46,436 nt of DNA from Acidimicrobiales bacterium (GTDB lineage Bacteria > Actinomycetota > Acidimicrobiia > Acidimicrobiales > SZUA-35). The position numbers and the translations under genes are program-made. Below the pieces are notes generated by a model that made no database searches, was not told the origin of the DNA, and was given only the letters and a program-made list of their open reading frames with translations. The DNA lies in assembly GCA_020630065.1 (NCBI GenBank), contig JAHDCC010000014.1, forward strand, positions 1 to 46,436, written 5' to 3'. This document shows positions 41,702 through 46,436 of the stretch, piece after piece; position 1 is the first letter of the stretch, and every line of letters starts with the position of its first letter.

Positions 41702-42756
41702 GAACCGGCGGGAACCAACTGTGCTGTTTCATTGTCCCATCGACCGATCTTGGCGTTGATTTCAATCGTAGAATCGGTAACTCTGCCATCGACAGACTGC
41801 TGAAACTGACGCTCAGCCAACGCAGCAGGTTCAATATCTTCGACCACAAATTCTGTGACCAGCAAGACGTGCCAACCCAACTGTGTTTGGACTGGCCCAG
41901 TCGCTTTGTTAAGTTCGGCTGCTTTCACAGCATCGACAAAGGCGGGATCAACAAAGTCGTCAGGGGCCGCACATCCCAACACGCCATCGTTTGCTTTGCT
42001 GGTTTCGTCGGTCGATCTTTCCTGGACGAGTTGGTTGAAGTCTGCGCCTGCTTCGAGTTCAGCGAGAATATCAGCTGCCTGTTGTTCCTCGGCAACCAGA
42101 ATGTGGCTTACACATGGAACTTCACCCGGTGTTGCAGTCGATTCGAAATGACTAACCAAAGCATTCTGTTTAGCTCGGGCTTCCAGAATGAGAGATAAAT
42201 GAGGGACCTCTTCAAAGAGTTTCTCGGCGACGTCGGTACGGTCACCTTCGGGGTCTCCGGCCTGTTGACTGAGCAGACCTGACACTTCGGTCACCAACAT
42301 TTCTTTGGCGTCGGTCCGGTCTGTTTCCGATACTTCAACACCCTGCTCGGCCAGTTCTGCGTCCATCGTCCGAGAGAAAATCAGCAAGTTAAGGATTTGG
42401 GTATCAAACGTCGGTGCAACATCTCCCAGCACGCGATATTGAGCGCTAGCCAGACTCGGCTGTACGACCTCGTCAATTTCACCGAAGGTAATTTCGATTG
42501 GTTGACCGTCACCGAAGTCAAGGCTGGCGGCCACTTCCTCAGCAGCCCCCTTGCTCGGGATCTCTACCGCTGGCGCCAACGCCGTCGGGGGCGGACCGTT
42601 TTGTGCTGTTACCGGCTGGCCTGTTGCCGGGTCAACCTGAGCATCGGTGTTTTGGGCGGCCGACTCGCCTTGAATCGAAACTGCCTCAGACCGGGTATAA
42701 CCACACGAGGCAAACAACAAAGCTGTGACTACGAACAAAATACACGAGCGAAACAT
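41698..42756 (-). CDS. Parvulin-type peptidyl-prolyl isomerase lipoprotein
   Basis: A lipoprotein signal peptide with lipobox LFASC (Cys18) is followed by a Pro/Ala-rich linker, a helical SurA_N-like region (about 90-205), and a PpiC rotamase domain (about 215-310; CVSHILVAEEQQA, DGVLGCAAPDDFVDPAF, TQLGWHVLLV). The cysteines before SHI and after LG may pair. The protein is anchored outside the membrane and helps fold exported proteins. It is coupled to the MazG gene by an ATGA overlap; PPIase-mazG-eno is a recurring actinobacterial neighbourhood. A palindrome lies upstream of the start. Confidence 0.9.
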   Translation of the reverse strand: MFRSCILFVVTALLFASCGYTRSEAVSIQGESAAQNTDAQVDPATGQPVTAQNGPPPTALAPAVEIPSKGAAEEVAASLDFGDGQPIEITFGEIDEVVQPSLASAQYRVLGDVAPTFDTQILNLLIFSRTMDAELAEQGVEVSETDRTDAKEMLVTEVSGLLSQQAGDPEGDRTDVAEKLFEEVPHLSLILEARAKQNALVSHFESTATPGEVPCVSHILVAEEQQAADILAELEAGADFNQLVQERSTDETSKANDGVLGCAAPDDFVDPAFVDAVKAAELNKATGPVQTQLGWHVLLVTEFVVEDIEPAALAERQFQQSVDGRVTDSTIEINAKIGRWDNETAQLVPAGS

Positions 42757-42814
42757 GGTTAGAGACTAACTGGCTTGAACAAAATCAGTACGCTGGCGCC
42801 ACAAACCACATCAA

Positions 42815-42835
42815 TTGTTCACCATTGGTGACCAA
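42815..42835. promoter_or_regulatory. 21-bp near-perfect palindrome upstream of PPIase gene
   Basis: Arms TTGTTCACCA and TGGTGACCAA flank a central T; nine of ten pairs match. It lies 59-79 bp upstream of the lipoprotein start and just after the Vps62-like gene stop, both on the minus strand. It could be an operator for the lipoprotein-MazG operon or a terminator of the upstream gene; no T-tract supports the latter. Confidence 0.45.
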
Positions 42836-42841
42836 CCAGAC

Positions 42842-44641
42842 TTATAAACCCGACTTGTCCCGACTTGTCGTTTCCGCCCGACGATGAACCGCTGTTAGTT
42901 CCCCCAAGTTCGCGAAGAACAGCACAACGCTGGCCAGAACAAGCAAAACCCCGAGGGCATAGCGGCTTACGCTAATCACACTCACGAAGGCAACAAACGA
43001 CGCCAGCGCAGCATAGATGACAAGCAGACGGAACGCTGCCTGGAAGTTTCTGCGAGCCAGCTGCTCCAGTAACGACGCCACCGCTGCGAGTGCAATTATG
43101 ATTCCACCGATACGCAGCCCGCCAACCAGGTTGGCGAACGGGCTATCTGCTAACAAGTTCGACACCTGGAGGCTGCCAAACAAAGCCAGCGTGGCTGCGG
43201 CGAGCAGAAGCAACGGCACGCTCGATGCTGCCCAGACCGCCAATATCCAACCACTTTCTTTAGGTGGTGCTAAAGAAACCGCCGGATGGTGAAGATGGTC
43301 TCGATATCCGACGACGGATTCCGCCCCCAGGTCTACTTGTTGTCGCAAGTCGACCAGTTCGGCTCGTTGACGCATCAGATGGGTGAGACGCTCCGACTCG
43401 TTCTTAGCTGCCTCATCCGTAGCGGCCTGACCTCGAAGCTGAGAAATTCTCATCAAACGGTTAATTTCGCTGTCAAGTTCTGACAGAGACAGATCTATTT
43501 CGTCGAGACGTGCCGTCGAATCTTGAGCAGAAGGTGGACTCGTCCCATGCATTTCGGCAAATCCGACCGGGTCGGCCCACGACGAACGGATTTCACCATT
43601 TCGAGTAAATTTGGGACCGCTAGGACCGCGTTCCCCACCGGTAGGATCACCCGTGTCGAGCCCCCACAGGCCTCTGTATGTACCGAAACACGCCCTTTCA
43701 GTATCCAATGGACGGATATCCCAATCCTCTACCACTACCCCATCACCGGTAGCGGCGTCAACAAACGGCATACCCAAAGCGGGACCCAACCCACGTTCGG
43801 CGGCCTGGTCGGTGATACGTAGCATTCGACGGGTCCAACGCTGAAACCGAAGCAGCCAACTAAAGCCCGGAATTTCGACCCTAGTTACGTAGTCGCCGGG
43901 CCGGTGATACAGGGCGTGTGAACCTGCACCGGTATAGAGCACGGGCCGGTCGTTGATCCGTTCACACATCGGGTCGTTCCAGTGCCGTCTAAGATCTCCA
44001 CCGGTGTATTCGTGGCTTGAAGCAACGATCCAAACCGGTTCAAGGTCGGCTCGGTCACAAAAAACCCAGGCTTGTTCCCAATCACCTTCATGATCGTTTA
44101 AGCCGTGATACCCGCTACGCCAGTCGTTCATCACATAAAAATACGAATAGTGAAGAACCAGCCAATCACCGACTTCGACCACCCGAGCATAAACTACCGG
44201 CTTCTGTTGTAGGCCTAGGCGTTCGACCTTAAGCGCAGCTGCCACTGTTGTCAGGCGAGGTGTGGTTGGCCGCACTAGGATACTGAGCTGAAAAAACGCA
44301 TCGAGAATTCGCCCAAAGAAGCCGACGCGACCCAATCGAGGTCCAAAAAGTTTGCGGGCTAGCCGTTTTACTTCCTCAGAAACTACTTCAAGACGATCTT
44401 GGTCTGAGACGAACTGCAAATACGTTCCCGCAGTTACATGGTCGCCGAGGCTTTCTGCGTTCACGGTCCCCGCAGGTAAAATTTCGGTTCCTTCCAGTAA
44501 CAAGCTCGAAGATTCGATAAAACCTTCTACCGAGACCGGAAAAAACAGCTCCCGACTGTCGAACTGGAGAATCGGGGCATACCGACGTAGCAGTTCGGCC
44601 TCTTCTGAAGTTGACCATTCATCTGCCGCATCGGACGTCAT
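42842..44641 (-). CDS. Vps62-like domain membrane protein
   Basis: The N-terminal region (about 15-340) resembles the Vps62/DUF946 family: RYAPILQFDSRELFFPVSVEGF near the start, WLVLHYSYFYVMNDWRSG, NDHEGDWEQAWV, and HALYHRPGDYV with a conserved His. A coiled-coil segment (about 385-440) and four hydrophobic helices (about 465-575) follow, so it is anchored in the membrane by its C-terminus. No signal peptide precedes the Vps62-like part, which is therefore probably cytoplasmic. The function of the family in bacteria is not established. It is divergent from an FHA gene across 374 bp. Confidence 0.78.
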   Translation of the reverse strand: MTSDAADEWSTSEEAELLRRYAPILQFDSRELFFPVSVEGFIESSSLLLEGTEILPAGTVNAESLGDHVTAGTYLQFVSDQDRLEVVSEEVKRLARKLFGPRLGRVGFFGRILDAFFQLSILVRPTTPRLTTVAAALKVERLGLQQKPVVYARVVEVGDWLVLHYSYFYVMNDWRSGYHGLNDHEGDWEQAWVFCDRADLEPVWIVASSHEYTGGDLRRHWNDPMCERINDRPVLYTGAGSHALYHRPGDYVTRVEIPGFSWLLRFQRWTRRMLRITDQAAERGLGPALGMPFVDAATGDGVVVEDWDIRPLDTERACFGTYRGLWGLDTGDPTGGERGPSGPKFTRNGEIRSSWADPVGFAEMHGTSPPSAQDSTARLDEIDLSLSELDSEINRLMRISQLRGQAATDEAAKNESERLTHLMRQRAELVDLRQQVDLGAESVVGYRDHLHHPAVSLAPPKESGWILAVWAASSVPLLLLAAATLALFGSLQVSNLLADSPFANLVGGLRIGGIIIALAAVASLLEQLARRNFQAAFRLLVIYAALASFVAFVSVISVSRYALGVLLVLASVVLFFANLGELTAVHRRAETTSRDKSGL

Positions 44642-45015
44642 AGAAGTACTCCATCGGCCAGTTCTACATATTTAGCAGCTCTTGTCATAAACCTTTGGCT
44701 GTGTGTTCTCAAAGGTCTTTCTGACGTTCAGAAAGACGGCTGAACACGCCGAATACCGCCAGGCAGTCACATCCTCGACGTAAGTATACAGAGACCGTAT
44801 TGGCTCACTAGGTAGCCGAAAATTGAACTAATTGGAAACGGATCATGAGCTTGAACTACAACAAATTAAATAATTGTGGCAGTATTGGATGATGATGACG
44901 GAGACATTGTTACTAGGCTCTTATTTCTCGAGCGTCATGTTCGTACCGGATATGGTCGCCGTCGGGGCCTACAGAAGTTATCATCTAGGAATATACGGCC
45001 TACTAGGAGCACGGA
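44642..45015. other. 374-bp divergent promoter region
   Basis: No convincing ORF lies between the Vps62-like gene and the FHA gene. Both genes start here, so two promoters are expected; the right half is A/T-rich. The only strong structure is the palindrome at 44714-44736. GGAG eight bases before the FHA ATG serves as its ribosome site. Confidence 0.6.
44714..44736. promoter_or_regulatory. Perfect 10+3+10 inverted repeat
   Basis: GTCTTTCTGA (44714-44723) and TCAGAAAGAC (44727-44736) are perfect complements around CGT. The site lies 73-95 bp upstream of the Vps62-like start in a divergent promoter region. An operator is more likely than a terminator, since no gene ends here. Confidence 0.55.
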
Positions 45016-46140
45016 ATGACCGACTTTGACACCAAAGCTGGACTAATCCATAGAGGATTAGGCGTAGTTGCGCGCTGGCCTCAGGTGTTACTCGTAATCC
45101 CAAGCGACTCAAGCCATGATGTCGCCGTCGACGAAATGTTTGATCACCTTGGCTCGCAACCCAACGCAGACCAGGTGTACGACGCAGTCACCAAACGGCT
45201 ACGAGAGCCCCAAGTTCTACGATCGGTCGCTATGTTGATCGACCGTCCTGCCGGGATTGAAGCCCTCCTCTACGGAGCGGTCGAAGTGGTGGTTGACGGA
45301 GCGATTGTCGCCAACGGCAGTCGAGGCATTTCTAATAGCTCACTACCTAAAGACGTCGCTCGTATCACCGTTCGAACCTCGAACCTCTCAAAGGCCGCTG
45401 ACCCGGTCGCCCCATTTGATCTCCGACAGGGAATCGCTCCCGGAGGTGGCCTGACACTTGTGACCGTCGCCGGTGGACACATGGGCGCACCAGCTGCGGG
45501 AGGTTCTGCCTCTCAGAACCCGTTCGAGGAACAACGACCTGCTCAACCCGAACCGTCTCCTGCCCTTTCAGGAACGAGCGGTCCGCAACAGTTCGGCCAG
45601 CCAGAACCAGCCAACGCTGCGTTGCTAGGCACACAACGAGTCCCGAACAACTCCATGGAACGTCCAGGAGAATCTAAGCCTGCGCTTAGTGTCTTCCCTG
45701 AAGGCCCAGGAGCAGGACCAGGAACAAACGATCCCGCCCCGCCGAACCCAAGCCAGATGGTTCCCGGCCCCGGAGCTCCCCCTAACGGGATGCCAAACGC
45801 TCCCGCCGGCTACCTCGTGTTTGACGACAACACAAACTTCACGGTCGATCGGTCATACATCGTTGGCCGTGACCCGTCGGTTCAACCCGGTCGAAATCTC
45901 GAGCCGTTGAAGGTTGAGACCGACGCCAAAACTCTTTCTCGAAACCACGCCGAGATAAAACTGGTCGACAATACGGTGCAAATCATCGACCTTGAGTCGA
46001 CCAACGGAACGTTCATGTGGGACAAAACATTTGAACGTTGGAATCAGCTCGCACCTCACCAAGCCGTAAATATCCGGCCAGGAGATTCGATCGCTCTAGG
46101 TCGAAGGACCTTCGTGTTCGAGGCGACGCTTCCTAGCTAA
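45016..46140 (+). CDS. FHA-domain protein with proline-rich linker
   Basis: The C-terminal FHA domain (about 275-370) has VGRDP, LSRNHAEI and LESTNGTF, the phosphothreonine-binding residues. The N-terminal 150 residues form a domain I do not recognise (GLIHRGLGVVARWPQVLLVIPS, VLRSVAMLIDRPAGIEALLYGAVEVVVDG). A low-complexity Pro/Gly/Asn linker joins the two. No signal peptide is seen. It could read phosphorylation by either window kinase, but no kinase is adjacent. ATG start with GGAG at good spacing. It is followed by 132 bp and a secreted protein gene on the same strand. Confidence 0.87.
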   Translation: MTDFDTKAGLIHRGLGVVARWPQVLLVIPSDSSHDVAVDEMFDHLGSQPNADQVYDAVTKRLREPQVLRSVAMLIDRPAGIEALLYGAVEVVVDGAIVANGSRGISNSSLPKDVARITVRTSNLSKAADPVAPFDLRQGIAPGGGLTLVTVAGGHMGAPAAGGSASQNPFEEQRPAQPEPSPALSGTSGPQQFGQPEPANAALLGTQRVPNNSMERPGESKPALSVFPEGPGAGPGTNDPAPPNPSQMVPGPGAPPNGMPNAPAGYLVFDDNTNFTVDRSYIVGRDPSVQPGRNLEPLKVETDAKTLSRNHAEIKLVDNTVQIIDLESTNGTFMWDKTFERWNQLAPHQAVNIRPGDSIALGRRTFVFEATLPS

Positions 46141-46231
46141 CCCTGGCACAGAGACTACAACAACTCATCTTTAGAGGACGATTCCTCACTCAAGATGCCC
46201 GCATTTCTCATGTTTCTGTTTCGGTTCACCC

Positions 46232-46260
46232 TTCACACTTGAGGGCCAGCACCGTAATGT
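46232..46260 (+). promoter_or_regulatory. Candidate promoter of terminal secreted protein gene
   Basis: TTCACA (46232-46237) and TAATGT (46255-46260) are separated by 17 bp. The predicted transcription start would fall only a few bases before the ATG and would overlap the GGAG ribosome site, which weakens the case. Confidence 0.3.
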
Positions 46261-46272
46261 CTAGGAGCGTGT

Positions 46273-46436
46273 ATGAATCTAAGTCGCAAAATCGTCGCGA
46301 CCGTAGTTGTTCTAGTTGGGATCCTTTCATGGGCCACACCTAGTGGAGCAGAAGTAAACTCCTTCGGCGAGAAAACATGGGGCGTGTATGGGCTCGCCAC
46401 CGGTACACAAACCGACACCATCGATAGCCAGGTTTG
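46273..46436 (+). CDS. Secreted protein, N-terminal fragment (cut by window end)
   Basis: The reading frame is open to the window edge, giving 54 residues. A signal peptide is clear: basic MNLSRK, hydrophobic IVATVVVLVGIL, then a probable cleavage after PSGA. The mature part begins EVNSFGEKTWGVYGLATGTQ. GGAG lies at good spacing before the ATG. The WGVYGLATGT start loosely recalls the mature start of the secreted propeller-like protein at 15359-17341 (APWGLKTKGE), so it may be the same kind of repeat protein, but too little is present to decide. Confidence 0.7.
   Translation, partial: MNLSRKIVATVVVLVGILSWATPSGAEVNSFGEKTWGVYGLATGTQTDTIDSQV

Overview
The window reads as a chromosomal segment of an actinobacterium, most likely from the Acidimicrobiia or a close lineage. 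Evidence is a PknG-type kinase with YND-LKPAN and DLG motifs, the enolase / DivIC / DUF501 and MazG / PPIase neighbourhood, frequent GTG and TTG starts, many 4-bp ATGA overlaps, and a base composition that looks moderate by eye. The lineage call is inference; no rRNA is present. I saw no prophage, insertion sequence or CRISPR array.

Left part (1-13.9 kb): tRNA-Leu(UAA), two hypothetical genes, a PD-(D/E)XK nuclease with a probable Fe-S cluster, and a K+ channel. Then comes a minus-strand signalling cassette: coiled-coil protein, PknG-like kinase, PP2C phosphatase, VWA protein and FHA protein. The kinase, phosphatase and FHA reader all carry N-terminal double-CxxC zinc ribbons. A flippase-like membrane protein, Maf, a GNAT acetyltransferase and a DUF501-Ppx fusion follow.

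Middle part (13.9-35.7 kb) looks like an accessory block set between DUF501 and DivIC, which are adjacent in many actinobacteria. It holds a BON-OmpA protein, a secreted propeller-like protein with two FN3 repeats identical in DNA, a TetR/reductase divergon with three operator-like palindromes, and a biosynthetic locus. The locus contains a 3061-residue NRPS with order C-A(PP-loop insert)-T-C-A-T-TE-MT. A free adenylation enzyme, a free carrier protein and an acyl-CoA-dehydrogenase-like oxidase form a trio matching the proline-to-pyrrole-2-carboxyl starter route. A HupE/UreJ membrane protein and a RecQ helicase lie between NRPS and trio.

Right part (35.7-46.4 kb): DivIC, enolase, a transmembrane Ser/Thr kinase, a YabN-type methylase-MazG fusion, a parvulin-type lipoprotein, a Vps62-like membrane protein, an FHA protein and the start of a secreted protein.

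Most striking is NRPS adenylation domain 1. Between core motifs A8 and A10 it contains a complete WbpG-like ATP-pyrophosphatase (amidotransferase-type) domain. The A1 specificity pocket reads close to the Asn/Asp codes. WbpG-type enzymes turn an amide into an amidine. The inferred product is therefore a pyrrole-2-carboxyl dipeptide, possibly carrying an amidine (or thioamide) made on the assembly line, and methylated. The chemistry is inference; the domain architecture is read directly. No MbtH-like protein, phosphopantetheinyl transferase, glutaminase or dedicated exporter is visible in the window.
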